Shown here in pieces: positions 10,058-18,735 of a stretch of DNA of 64,000 bases. The position numbers and the translations under genes were made by a program. The first letter of the stretch is position 1. Each line of letters begins with the position of its first letter. Under the pieces are notes generated by a model, which was not told the DNA's origin, searched no databases, and saw nothing but the letters and a program-made list of their open reading frames with translations. Origin of the DNA: Lysinibacillus timonensis (GTDB taxonomy: Bacteria > Bacillota > Bacilli > Bacillales_A > Planococcaceae); the NCBI RefSeq assembly GCF_900291985.1, contig NZ_LT985980.1, positions 1,018,001 to 1,082,000 of the forward strand, read 5' to 3'.

Positions 10058-10102
10058 GCTGGCTCTTAAGTTTGCCCAAGACTACAAAGAGTCAGCTTTT
10101 TC
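10058..10102 (+). terminator. Terminator of sspI
   Basis: GCTGGCTCTT pairs with AAGAGTCAGC across a 19-base loop, followed by TTTTTC. Confidence 0.85.
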
Positions 10103-10122
10103 ATTTTAATAATCACAAAATA

Positions 10123-10156
10123 AAAGGACAATCCAGCGTCTCCCAGATTGTCCTTT
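10123..10156 (-). terminator. Terminator downstream of argF
   Basis: Perfect 11-bp stem AAAGGACAATC / GATTGTCCTTT, with a T-rich 3' side on the minus strand. It lies 164 bases beyond the argF stop. The stretch between holds no supported gene, so argF has a long 3' untranslated region or a lost neighbour. Confidence 0.8.
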
Positions 10157-10319
10157 CCTATGTAGCGATGTGTCATTCCTTCTAGAAATCAACACCGCAT
10201 TTATAATACTTCTTTCATTAACTGTAGCGAGCCCCCCACAGGTTAATTGAAAGCATTTATGATTCTTGCAAAAATATAACAACCCGCATATTTTTACAAG
10301 TTGGTACAATAGTTTTGTA

Positions 10320-11285
10320 TTATGCAAGAACGGATGCAAGAACTGCTTTTTGTGCATGCAATCTATTCTCTGCTTGCTCGTAGATATATGAATTGGGTCC
10401 ATCAATTACGGATGTTGTTACCTCTTCTTCACGATGTGCTGGTAAACAGTGTAAAAACATATAATCAGGTTTTGCATGTTTGACTAACTCGTCGTTTATT
10501 TGATAGTCTTTAAAGTCTTGTAAACGTTTGGCAGATTCTTCCTCTTGACCCATTGAAGTCCAAACATCTGCATAAACCGCATCTGCATCTTTTACCGCTT
10601 CAACTGGATCATTTGTTACGGTGATTGTGCTACCGTTTGCCTTAGCAATTTCTTGTGCTTTTGCAATAACTTCTGTATCACATTCATATCCTGGTGGTGT
10701 TGCAACTGCTATATCCATTCCTACGTGTGCGGAGGCTACGACTAAAGAATGTGCAACGTTATTGCCATCTCCTACGTAAGCAATCTTTAACCCTTTTAAG
10801 TTTCCTTTATTTTCAGAGATTGTTTCAAGATCCGCTAGTGCCTGGCAAGGATGATATAAATCAGTTAATCCGTTTATAACCGGGATTGATGCATTTTCTG
10901 CTAGTTCTTTAACCATAACGTGGGAGTTTGCACGAATCATGATGGCATCTAGATAACCCGACAACACTTTTCCTGTGTCAGAAATCGGTTCTCCACGTCC
11001 AATTTGCAAATCACGCGAATGTAAGAACATTGCTTTCCCACCTAATTGATTCATTCCTACTTCAAATGAAATACGAGTACGTGTTGAATGTTTCTCGAAA
11101 ATCATTCCTAGCATTTTACCCTCTAGTAATTTAGGGCATTTTCCTGCTTTCGTAATCGTTTTTAATTGAGTAGCCAGTTTCACTAGATCTTGAACTTCTT
11201 CACTTGTATAATCAAGCAACGTCAATAAGTCTTTTCCTTTTAAACTAGTGACTAACTTCAGTTGCACCTCTTCTAACAATTTCAT
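10320..11285 (-). CDS. argF: Ornithine carbamoyltransferase
   Basis: Makes citrulline from ornithine and carbamoyl phosphate in arginine synthesis. 321 aa, with the carbamoyl-phosphate loop FEKHSTRTR (about residue 67), the HPCQALADL motif, and the ornithine-binding Cys in [13 protein letters not shown] near the C-terminus. Start ATG 11285 has AAGGAG 11 bases upstream. It stands alone, with none of the other arginine genes nearby. The sequence fits the anabolic enzyme, although the catabolic paralog of the deiminase pathway is hard to exclude. Confidence 0.95.
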   Translation of the reverse strand: MKLLEEVQLKLVTSLKGKDLLTLLDYTSEEVQDLVKLATQLKTITKAGKCPKLLEGKMLGMIFEKHSTRTRISFEVGMNQLGGKAMFLHSRDLQIGRGEPISDTGKVLSGYLDAIMIRANSHVMVKELAENASIPVINGLTDLYHPCQALADLETISENKGNLKGLKIAYVGDGNNVAHSLVVASAHVGMDIAVATPPGYECDTEVIAKAQEIAKANGSTITVTNDPVEAVKDADAVYADVWTSMGQEEESAKRLQDFKDYQINDELVKHAKPDYMFLHCLPAHREEEVTTSVIDGPNSYIYEQAENRLHAQKAVLASVLA

Positions 11286-11321
11286 ATAGCGTCCCGCTCC
11301 TTATTGGTGATGATGTATTTC

Positions 11322-11350
11322 ATTATACATATGTATATTTATTAAATCAA
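11322..11350 (-). promoter_or_regulatory. Sigma-A promoter of argF
   Basis: On the minus strand: TTGATT, exactly 17 bases, then a perfect TATAAT, about 35 bases before the ATG. The AT-rich partly palindromic bases around the -10 could hold an ArgR/AhrC operator, but no clear ARG box can be claimed. Confidence 0.7.
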
Positions 11351-11771
11351 GTGTATTTTTATGATATTATACAATTCGTGGAATTAAGCAAAGTATTCAT
11401 ATGTTAATCAAATTGTATTTGATCCGCACATAATATAACGGAATATTAATTAGTACTTTCTTATAAATATGAGTTCATTAGCATAAAAGAACCCAATCGA
11501 ACTGTTAAATTATTCATAAAAACCAATGATATATTCACTATATTATTAAATGCAATAGAATGAAATTAGTTACAAAATTGAAGATAAAACATATAAAGAA
11601 GAATATCCCCTAGGAGTGGATTTATCCAGGGGATTTAGGTATCAAACTATATGTTGTTCGAAGTTCTGTATAAGGGGTTTCATTGCTGTTATCACTAGTT
11701 ACTTACTATTTTTTTTGTTGTTGACTTTAAACGATGGTAAATGCTCTGATACTTATTCAAATTTGTTTAGT
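11351..11771. other. Intergenic region with one hairpin
   Basis: About 420 AT-rich bases between argF and the acyl-ligase operon. The only structure seen is a hairpin at 11608-11637 (ATCCCCT / AGGGGAT), about 135 bases past the ligase stop. It may be a weak terminator for that operon. No gene is seen. Confidence 0.5.
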
Positions 11772-13328
11772 TTAATACTCTGAACTCCTTGCATATAGCT
11801 GTTTTCGATCCAATTTTCCAAGTTGAGTGTATGGCAATTGGGTCACTAACTCAATCTCCTTCGGTAGTTGGAATTTGGGAACTCTCAATCGTAACCATTC
11901 AAGTACTTCTTTTTCTGAAATGGTTGTATCTTTTAAGGGCAACACAAAGGCCTTTAGCCTTTGACCAAATTCATCATCATCAATACCGATTACCGCTACA
12001 TCGAGGATAAGTGGGTGGTTTACCAATATATTTTCAACTTCAATTGGATAAGTATTGATCCCACCAGAAATGATCATCTCGTCCGTCCTACCGCATAAAA
12101 AATAATAACCGTTGGCGTCACGATAGCCTAAATCACCGGTTTCTATCCATTGATTCTTTTTATTGCGCATAGACCAGTCATTTTGAATACAAAGCTGTCC
12201 TACCTTTCCAACTTCCACTTCATTCATATCACGATCTAATACCTTTACATCCATACCACATATCTTCTTGCCAATTGTAGTATGCGAATAAGCCAAGTCC
12301 TCCGGTGTCGCAATAAAATTCAGCCCAACTTCTGATGTACCATACAAATTATACAAAACAGGACCTAATGAATGAAATGTCTCCTTTACAAGCTTTGAAC
12401 TTAATTTTGCTCCACCTGATACAATACAATTTAGTGATGTTAATTGATTTTTATTATGTTCTAACATTCTCTGAAGCATTGTTGGAACAAGCGTCACCAT
12501 TTCGACTTGGTGCTCACATATTACGTTACATGCTTCTTTCGCTATAAATGTACGCCGAATGATGACCTTTTTCCCCAATGGGATAAATAATAGTAAAATG
12601 GCAATACCATAACCATGATAAATTGGTGTAGCAATATAGCCTGTACCGTAGTTCAACATTTTTAATCTTGTAATAAATGAAAGAAAAGGATTTAAATAAT
12701 GAAATAACGTTGGCTTATGTACCGCTTTTTTAGGCACACCTGTTGTCCCACTTGTAAATAACGTTAATTTACTGCTTGATGTTCTAGGGATACGGTCATT
12801 TTCATCGATATTTGGTGATTGAAGAAAGTTGTTAATAGCTGGTAATGTATGATGATAAGTAAGTAGTTTTATACCCTGGAATTTCGTTTCTTCTATTAAA
12901 GCCATGTATTCCTCGTCGTATATAATCATATCTAATTGCTGACTTTCAATGATTGCTACAAATTGTGACTTACTAATCTGCGTGTTGAGAAAAAGTAATT
13001 CTGCCCCTAATCTTGAAGAAGCAAAAATTGATTTGACTAGAGATGAATGGTTTTTACATATAAAAGCAACCTTCATATCACTTTGAAGTTGTACATTTTG
13101 ATGCAATGCTACTGCTAGTTTACTTGAATCATCAAGCAATCTTTTATAACTAACTGTTTCATCATCATCGACTAGTGCTACTTTATCTCCATATTTTTTG
13201 GCTGCGAATGATAACAATGCCATTAAATTAAGGCCGTGCTTATAAATAGATTGGATCAGTTGTAAAACAGTGATAGGCGAAAGTAGCTTGATTTTATATA
13301 ACACATACATCAGCTTTATAACTCTCAT
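11772..13328 (-). CDS. AMP-forming acyl-CoA/acid--thiol ligase (ANL superfamily)
   Basis: 518 aa adenylate-forming enzyme that would activate a carboxylic acid as acyl-AMP, usually passing it to CoA. Core motifs: LTLFTSGTTGVPKKA (phosphate loop, about residue 188), YGTSEVG (A5), TGDLGYRDANGYYF (A7), GRTDEMIISGG (A8) and the C-terminal GKLDRKQL with the catalytic Lys. An N-terminal hydrophobic stretch precedes the domain. The start overlaps the stop of the SDR gene by 4 bases, so the two are translationally coupled. The acid substrate is unknown; a medium- or long-chain fatty acid is a guess. Confidence 0.85.
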   Translation of the reverse strand: MRVIKLMYVLYKIKLLSPITVLQLIQSIYKHGLNLMALLSFAAKKYGDKVALVDDDETVSYKRLLDDSSKLAVALHQNVQLQSDMKVAFICKNHSSLVKSIFASSRLGAELLFLNTQISKSQFVAIIESQQLDMIIYDEEYMALIEETKFQGIKLLTYHHTLPAINNFLQSPNIDENDRIPRTSSSKLTLFTSGTTGVPKKAVHKPTLFHYLNPFLSFITRLKMLNYGTGYIATPIYHGYGIAILLLFIPLGKKVIIRRTFIAKEACNVICEHQVEMVTLVPTMLQRMLEHNKNQLTSLNCIVSGGAKLSSKLVKETFHSLGPVLYNLYGTSEVGLNFIATPEDLAYSHTTIGKKICGMDVKVLDRDMNEVEVGKVGQLCIQNDWSMRNKKNQWIETGDLGYRDANGYYFLCGRTDEMIISGGINTYPIEVENILVNHPLILDVAVIGIDDDEFGQRLKAFVLPLKDTTISEKEVLEWLRLRVPKFQLPKEIELVTQLPYTQLGKLDRKQLYARSSEY

Positions 13329-14167
13329 GATGAACTCTTCTTTCTACCTAAATTCGTTACGTCCCCAAAATTCCTTATAAATAACGATAGAATTTGGCCA
13401 AATAGTAGCCACCATGGTTGAACCTTTTTCTTTTTATTATACATTGATTTACAAATCACTCTGGCTGCACTACTTGCTGATAAAGCAGGCATACTTCGGT
13501 ATGATGGTGTCGGTTCTATCATTGGTGTTGTTACTAACGGTAAATAGATACTTGTAGTAGTAACCCCATTACGTTTCAGTTCTGGGGCAACTGATCTAAG
13601 CCATACATCAAATGAAGATTTCGATGCTTGGTATGCAGCAAAATAAGGTACAGGTGCTAATAATGCATTGATTGTTGAAACATTGATGATGTGTCCTTCA
13701 TTTTTTTGAAGAAGGGGAATAGTTGATAAAAGAATCTGTACTGGTGCGAAATAATTAATAGCCATCGTTCTAGTAAAATCATGAAAGCGATCTAAAGAAT
13801 CGTAGATTGATCGATTAATTGATATGCCCGCATTGCTAACGACGATATCTAAACCATGCGGAAAGCTATGAAGGAAAGCCAGTAAATCTTCCATCTCATT
13901 TTGATTTCTAAGATCTGCCTTAAAGATACTTACTTTCGCACATTTCTGTTCGATTTCATTCTTTAACTCTTTTAGTATGTCCTCTCTTCGTGCAACTAAT
14001 ATCAACTGACAGTTTGTATCAGCTAGTTCAGACGCTACTTGCGCACCAATTCCTGAGCTCGCACCTGTAATTAGTATAGTCTTACCTTCAAGGTTTTGCT
14101 TAAGCTTCTTTTTATTCAAGTAAGTCGATCTAAATAAACAGAACTCTATTAGTTGATTACTTTCCAT
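13325..14167 (-). CDS. Short-chain dehydrogenase/reductase
   Basis: 280 aa classical SDR with an N-terminal extension of about 27 residues. Cofactor motif TGASSGIG is near residue 35, NAG near 110, and the catalytic YxxxK at YQASK near 180. The C-terminal stretch (VQPWWLLFGQILSLFIRN) is hydrophobic and could touch the membrane, as in reductases acting on lipids. It is the middle gene of a three-gene operon with a small membrane protein and an acyl ligase. Reduction or oxidation of a lipid-derived substrate is plausible but unproven. Confidence 0.85.
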   Translation of the reverse strand: MESNQLIEFCLFRSTYLNKKKLKQNLEGKTILITGASSGIGAQVASELADTNCQLILVARREDILKELKNEIEQKCAKVSIFKADLRNQNEMEDLLAFLHSFPHGLDIVVSNAGISINRSIYDSLDRFHDFTRTMAINYFAPVQILLSTIPLLQKNEGHIINVSTINALLAPVPYFAAYQASKSSFDVWLRSVAPELKRNGVTTTSIYLPLVTTPMIEPTPSYRSMPALSASSAARVICKSMYNKKKKVQPWWLLFGQILSLFIRNFGDVTNLGRKKSSS

Positions 14168-14202
14168 AATACACCTATATACTTTCCTATTTTTTAATTT
14201 AT

Positions 14203-14478
14203 CTATTTAAATCGCGCCCGCATTTTAAGGTATTTACTTCTCAACACGGTTATTAGTGCAACTATTATAGCAACAACAACAAGCTGAATTATTAAATTAA
14301 TAGGAGAAATCACGTACCCGATTGCTACTTCATTTTGAAGCGCATAGGCATTCTCATATCGATGGGATAGTTCTATTTCAAAAAAAAGTGTCTCCACGTA
14401 TGCCCAACCTATAGTTACAATAAGATAAATTAAATGTATAGCTATAGAACATAATAACGACAGTATGACAACTTTCAC
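14203..14478 (-). CDS. Small two-helix membrane protein at the head of the SDR-ligase operon
   Basis: 91 aa with membrane segments near residues 3-26 and 55-78. GTG 14478 is chosen because GGGAGGGG ends 5 bases upstream; the longer ATG frame at 14493 would begin within that site. No motif is recognised. The 35-base gap to the SDR gene suggests one operon. Confidence 0.65.
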   Translation of the reverse strand: MKVVILSLLCSIAIHLIYLIVTIGWAYVETLFFEIELSHRYENAYALQNEVAIGYVISPINLIIQLVVVAIIVALITVLRSKYLKMRARFK

Positions 14479-14601
14479 TATATCCCCTCCCATTCTATTT
14501 TTATATTACCATTAAATTAATGATAGGAAATTTCAATTTTCGTGCATTGGGAATTTTGAACTATCGCTACTCTAAATATAATAATATCTAGATCAAATGT
14601 A

Positions 14602-14638
14602 AAAATGCGTAAATCCTTCTACAGGATTTACGCATTTT
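14602..14638. terminator. Strong terminator after rsgA
   Basis: Perfect 15-bp stem (AAAATGCGTAAATCC and its complement) with a 7-base loop, 15 bases past the rsgA stop. T-rich flanks on both strands could also block plus-strand read-through. Confidence 0.9.
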
Positions 14639-14652
14639 CATTAAGGCATGAT

Positions 14653-15738
14653 TTATCGATATTTCTTTTTATTTTTTTCCTTTATGATTTTCCGAGCGTT
14701 TTTAATGCCACCCATTTCATTAAACATATCATTAAGTTTTTCTTTTTCAATCAATCTTGAATTTAAGCCATCATACTTCATTTCTTTCTTCAGTTTCAGA
14801 TAGCTTTCCAATCGTTCAGGTGAAAGTATCCCTTCCTGTATAGCTAGTTGAACCGCGCATTTTGGCTCTTTTTCATGAGTACAGTCGTTAAAACGACATT
14901 GTGATGATAGTTCTTCAATATCAGAAAAGGATTTGGATAAATCTGCATGAATAATCCCCAGCTCTCTCATTCCCGGTGTATCAATGACAACGCCTAAATC
15001 TGGAATCAAGAATAGTTCGCGTCTAGTCGTGGTGTGTCTTCCTTTATCATCATCTCGAATTCCGCTCGTGGCCATTATGCTTTTTCCTATAAGAAGATTA
15101 ATTAACGTCGATTTCCCAACCCCAGAAGAACCGATAAAAGCAACCGTTTTTCCATTTGCCAAGTATTTTTTCAATGCCTCAATACTCTCATCTGAAGAAC
15201 TTGTTGTAACCAGCACATCGATACCGAATGCAATAGATGCAACCTCATTAAGCATTGCCTCTATATCCAAACATAAATCTGATTTCGTAAGGACGATAAC
15301 CGGGACTCCACCACTATCCCAAGCAATCGATATATAGCGTTCTAATCGTCGAAGGTTAAAATCATTATTTAACGACATACAAATAAATAACGTATCTATA
15401 TTCGTTGCGACGATTTGTGTATCTGTTTTTCTTCCTGCTACTTTTCGTGCAAAAACACTTTTGCGTGTAAGGACATGATGAATGATACCATCACCTTCAG
15501 CATTATCAATTCGATCTACCATTACAAAATCACCGACAGCTGGATATTCAACCATATCGCTAACATCGTGACGAAACTTTCCAGAAATCTGTGCTGTCAT
15601 TTCGCCTTTTTCTGTAATGACTTTATATATGTTTTTATATTGTGATGAAATTCGGCCTACAAAAAAATTCTTATATTGAAGAGACTCCTGAATAAATCTT
15701 TCAGTCAGTCCTAAATGTTTCATATTTATTTTTTCCAA
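14653..15738 (-). CDS. rsgA: RsgA-type circularly permuted ribosome GTPase (long form)
   Basis: 361 aa GTPase of the RsgA/YjeQ family, which helps mature the 30S subunit. Order: OB-fold (residues 20-110), G4 LTKSD, G1 GSSGVGKSTLIN, G3 DTPGMRE, then a zinc motif (CRFNDCTHEKEPKC) and a basic tail rich in Lys. B. subtilis RsgA has about 298 residues and lies beside prkC/prpC. This longer form in another location is likely a paralog. Start TTG 15738 follows AGGAGG by 8 bases. An 18-codon leader peptide and competing hairpins lie upstream. Confidence 0.88.
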   Translation of the reverse strand: MEKINMKHLGLTERFIQESLQYKNFFVGRISSQYKNIYKVITEKGEMTAQISGKFRHDVSDMVEYPAVGDFVMVDRIDNAEGDGIIHHVLTRKSVFARKVAGRKTDTQIVATNIDTLFICMSLNNDFNLRRLERYISIAWDSGGVPVIVLTKSDLCLDIEAMLNEVASIAFGIDVLVTTSSSDESIEALKKYLANGKTVAFIGSSGVGKSTLINLLIGKSIMATSGIRDDDKGRHTTTRRELFLIPDLGVVIDTPGMRELGIIHADLSKSFSDIEELSSQCRFNDCTHEKEPKCAVQLAIQEGILSPERLESYLKLKKEMKYDGLNSRLIEKEKLNDMFNEMGGIKNARKIIKEKNKKKYR

Positions 15739-15746
15739 TTGTATTT

Positions 15747-15810
15747 CCTCCTAAGGTATTGTAACTATCCTATGGGAGGCTATTTGCATATTATTTTGCA
15801 CATACCTCCC
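15747..15810 (-). promoter_or_regulatory. Mutually exclusive hairpins controlling the rsgA ribosome site
   Basis: On the minus strand, GGGAGG (15810-15805, inside the leader peptide codons) can pair with CCTCCC (15779-15774). The same CCTCCC can instead pair with the AGGAGG ribosome site of rsgA (15752-15747). Only one pairing can form. Which one wins should depend on where a ribosome sits on the leader peptide. This is inferred from base pairing by eye. Confidence 0.6.
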
Positions 15811-15847
15811 TTGTCGCTACAATCTCCTTGTGTAATTTGTTATTCAT
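15791..15847 (-). CDS. 18-residue leader peptide upstream of rsgA
   Basis: ATG 15847 to TAA 15791 encodes MNNKLHKEIVATREVCAK. AAAGGAG sits 9 bases before the ATG, a nearly ideal ribosome site for such a short frame. Its last codons overlap one arm of a hairpin that competes for the rsgA ribosome site. This architecture is typical of ribosome-monitoring leaders (erm, cat, vmlR, bmrB types). Induction by ribosome-targeting stress is inferred. Confidence 0.65.
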   Translation of the reverse strand: MNNKLHKEIVATREVCAK

Positions 15848-15863
15848 AGATACCGTCTCCTTT

Positions 15864-16134
15864 CGAACATCAATTTGTTTTAAATATATCATATTTATGA
15901 TTTAGATTTAATGTCTTTTGGATCAAAATAAAAAAAGCTAAATACTGCATATGATTTGGCGTAGTTAATGACTACTCTTATGTAATATAATGAAATATTA
16001 ACCAGTTTTTTAGAAGAAAATCGTTTAAAAGATCTCTACAAAAAAGCCCCTAGCCAAAAATTAAAGAAATGCCAAAAGGCCCTACCAATGTAGAGCCTGC
16101 TTCTGAACTATGGATTCAAATTACTAATCCAATC
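15864..16134. other. Intergenic region between the rsgA leader and ysdC
   Basis: About 270 AT-rich bases upstream of the leader peptide. The rsgA promoter must lie here, and the right part (about 16040-16110) is the 3' flank of ysdC. No further gene is seen. Confidence 0.4.
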
Positions 16135-17223
16135 TTATTCAAAAATCACTTTATTAACAGTTTCACGATCTAGTCGTTTTACAACTTCTACAATTAATTT
16201 AACTGTATTCTCATAATCGTCACGATGTAGAATACCGGCATGAGAGTGAATATACCGCGTTGCTATGCCAATTGATAATGTCGGCACTCCGCTACCTGTT
16301 AAATGCATGGAGCCTGCATCTGTTCCACCTCCAGCCATCGCCTCAAATTGATATGGAATATTGTTTTCCTCTGCTACGTCGATTACTAATTCACGTAGAC
16401 CTTTATGAGAAACCATAGATGCATCATAAATTACAATTTGTGGTCCTCCACCAATTTTGGATGAAGACTCTTTGGCAGTCATGCCTGGTGTATCACCAGC
16501 AACACCAACGTCTACTGCAAACCCTATATCCGGCTTTATTTTAAATGTAGACGTTTTAGCACCACGCAAGCCAACTTCTTCTTGTACGTTCCCTACTCCA
16601 TAGACTACATTTGGATGCTTTTCTTTTTTCAAAGCTTTTAAAACATCAATTGCAATCGCACATCCAATACGATTATCCCAAGCTTTTGCAAGTAACATTT
16701 TTTCGTTTTTCATCACATTGAATTCGAAGTAAGGAGTAATCATATCACCTGGTCGAATTCCCCATTCCTCTGCTTCATCTTTAGAAGAGGCACCGATATC
16801 AATAAAGATATCTTTCATTTCCATTACTTTTTTTCGTGCTTCAGCTGGTAATACATGAGGAGGTTTGGAACCAAAAACTCCGATGATTTCGTCGCCTTTG
16901 CGAGTTGTAATCGTCACTCGTTGGGAAAGCATGACGTGACTCCACCAACCACCAACAGTCTGGAATTTAATAAAACCCTTCTCATCAATTTGCGTTACCA
17001 TAAAGCCAATTTCATCCAAGTGGCCTGCAATCATAATTTTAGGACCGTTTTCATCACCAATTTTTTTAGCAATTAAACTTCCTAGTCCATCTGTTTCAAT
17101 TTCGTCTGCATAAGGCCCAATATATTTTTTCATCACTTCTCGTGGTGAGCGTTCATTGCCTGCAATCCCATTTGCATCTGTTAACTCTTTAAACATCGTT
17201 AACGTTTCATCTAACTTTGCCAT
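16135..17223 (-). CDS. ysdC: M42 family metallo-aminopeptidase
   Basis: 362 aa, a two-metal aminopeptidase forming tetrahedral dodecamers in this family; many were once named endoglucanase. Metal ligands appear in order: [11 protein letters not shown] (His/Asp), AKAWDNRIG (bridging Asp), [10 protein letters not shown] (catalytic Glu and ligand Glu), [14 protein letters not shown] (Asp) and [11 protein letters not shown] (His). Start ATG 17223 has GGGAGGACAATAA upstream. The neighbours ysdB and sspI match the B. subtilis ysdC locus. Confidence 0.95.
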   Translation of the reverse strand: MAKLDETLTMFKELTDANGIAGNERSPREVMKKYIGPYADEIETDGLGSLIAKKIGDENGPKIMIAGHLDEIGFMVTQIDEKGFIKFQTVGGWWSHVMLSQRVTITTRKGDEIIGVFGSKPPHVLPAEARKKVMEMKDIFIDIGASSKDEAEEWGIRPGDMITPYFEFNVMKNEKMLLAKAWDNRIGCAIAIDVLKALKKEKHPNVVYGVGNVQEEVGLRGAKTSTFKIKPDIGFAVDVGVAGDTPGMTAKESSSKIGGGPQIVIYDASMVSHKGLRELVIDVAEENNIPYQFEAMAGGGTDAGSMHLTGSGVPTLSIGIATRYIHSHAGILHRDDYENTVKLIVEVVKRLDRETVNKVIFE

Positions 17224-17284
17224 TTATTGTCCTCCCATTTAAAAGAAAATCCATAGATAATTAAGTATACTGCAAATCTTTTAG

Positions 17285-17767
17285 TTAATACCCAGAACGT
17301 TGCCGTTCATAATTTTTTTCGTTTTTCAAAATGTATGCACTAATAATATCTTCTAGCGAAAAGCCTAAATTATGTGCTATGACACCGTAAAATTGCCAAA
17401 TTGCAATATAGTTGTCCTCATTTGGATTTTGAATAAATGTTAATATAGCGTTTTGCGCATTTAAAAAATAGACAGTTAAGTCAACTTCTAGCTGTATTTT
17501 AGGCCACTCATTAAGTGAATAACCTTTTTCATTTCCTAATGAAAGCAAGAAATGAATTGAATCAACGAATTCTTCTAAAATGACTTCTCGTTCAGAAGGT
17601 CCCTTTGTACTCCAAAATTTAAAACATCTTGTTTCATTTGCTAGTTCGGCTAACTCAATGGTTAGTGCCAAGCCTTTTTCTACAAACACATCCTTATGAA
17701 TTTCACGGTTACTTTCTATAAATTCGTCAAGCTCTCGTTGCATCGAAAAAAGATCTTTTAATTCCAT
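17285..17767 (-). CDS. dUTP diphosphatase (all-alpha dUTPase_2 / MazG-like)
   Basis: 160 aa, dimeric all-alpha NTP pyrophosphatase that cleaves dUTP to dUMP. The magnesium-binding motifs are visible: ELAELANETRCFKFW (ExxE) and EEFVDSIHFLLSLG (ExxD). It lies between ysdC and ysdB in a conserved block. The family also includes dCTP and MazG-type enzymes, but the FKFW and VDSIHF stretches favour dUTPase. Start ATG 17767. Confidence 0.85.
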   Translation of the reverse strand: MELKDLFSMQRELDEFIESNREIHKDVFVEKGLALTIELAELANETRCFKFWSTKGPSEREVILEEFVDSIHFLLSLGNEKGYSLNEWPKIQLEVDLTVYFLNAQNAILTFIQNPNEDNYIAIWQFYGVIAHNLGFSLEDIISAYILKNEKNYERQRSGY

Positions 17768-17857
17768 AAATTTTCCCTCATTTTCATATAAAAATGAAAC
17801 TTATTACTTTCTCTAATCGTAAATGAAATGACAATGTATTTACAAGGGGGAACTTTC

Positions 17858-18256
17858 ATGGCTCTTCTGATTCGTGCAATCGTAATTCTCGTTATCCTTT
17901 ATATATTTTATAAAATCGTTCGCTATTTAACTGATCCTAAACGCAAACTAGACGAGGCATATGAAAGAGGACAATATTATTTATATGATGAAGTAAAAAA
18001 CGTGAGAAAGAACTTCTTTATTTCCTATAAAGGAGCTCTATTTGAGGGTGAAAAATATTTAGGTACGACGGAGAATGCCTTTGAAGTTGTCTCTATTTTT
18101 GTGTGGGTTCATGATCCAAATACTCTTCAAGGGTTAACAAAAGAAGACTTTTTGTATCTTGAAAAGGAGATTTTATTAAACTATCCGAATGCTAAAGTGA
18201 ATTGGAAAAACCCGATTGAGAAGTTAATGAACGAAACAAATGAAAAAAACGTATAA
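17858..18256 (+). CDS. ysdB: YsdB (sigma-W regulon membrane-anchored protein)
   Basis: 132 aa with one N-terminal membrane helix (residues 3-22) and a cytosolic domain (RRGQYYLYD-like region, FISYKGALFEGEKYLGT). The match to B. subtilis YsdB is by memory of that protein and by its place between ysdC and ysdA. ATG 17858 is chosen over ATG 17828 because AAGGGGG lies 7 bases upstream. It is divergent from the dUTPase. It marks the left border of the inserted island, since ysdA now lies 24 kb away. Confidence 0.85.
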   Translation: MALLIRAIVILVILYIFYKIVRYLTDPKRKLDEAYERGQYYLYDEVKNVRKNFFISYKGALFEGEKYLGTTENAFEVVSIFVWVHDPNTLQGLTKEDFLYLEKEILLNYPNAKVNWKNPIEKLMNETNEKNV

Positions 18257-18266
18257 AGAAAATAAG

Positions 18267-18312
18267 GGTAATTTAACATGTCGAATACTAGACGTGTTAG
18301 ATTATCCTTTTT
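18267..18312 (+). terminator. Terminator of ysdB at the left island border
   Basis: A 16-bp stem including three G-U pairs (GGTAATTTAACATGTC with GACGTGTTAGATTATC) with an 8-base loop, followed by CTTTTTC. Confidence 0.85.
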
Positions 18313-18735
18313 CAGGTTTTCAAATAATATTTTCGTTTCATTATAATACACATTAAAATAAAAACTTCCCCTTTGGTTTTTCTTATAAAAATCATAAAAT
18401 TTAATCAAAACCGTTATCCAACCTTTTTTACTACTATCTCATACTTTCAAATGCACTTTCGTCACAAATTCGATTATGAACTTTTTCCTATTTTTTCTAA
18501 ACAACACTACATCCAAAATCTCATTTTTAAGTTAATCACTTTAAAAATAAACAAATATTGGAAGCCATCATCTATACTATTACTATACAATTAGATGGTT
18601 TTTAGGTTTGTTAAATCTTAGTCGGAGATTTATACCTAGCTTTCATTTGGGCGTTAATAGTTCTATTTTTTGTCACTTATCCTTGGATTGCCCACCACTG
18701 GTAAGTATCATATGAAAAATAAGTAGGTGAAAATG
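18313..18735. other. Left junction of the island, no gene seen
   Basis: About 420 AT-rich bases between the ysdB terminator and the AAA+ gene. No tRNA, integrase, direct repeat or IS end was found that would mark an insertion event. The short frames here have no ribosome sites and are not supported. The promoter of the AAA+ operon should lie in the last 150 bases. Confidence 0.5.

Noticed and set aside
10106..10405. 99-codon minus-strand ORF overlapping the end of argF
   Set aside because: It runs through the argF terminator and overlaps argF in another frame; no ribosome site or recognisable protein.
18373..18594. 73-codon plus-strand ORF at the island's left junction
   Set aside because: AT-rich translation full of Phe/Ile/Lys without a start context; looks like random open frame.
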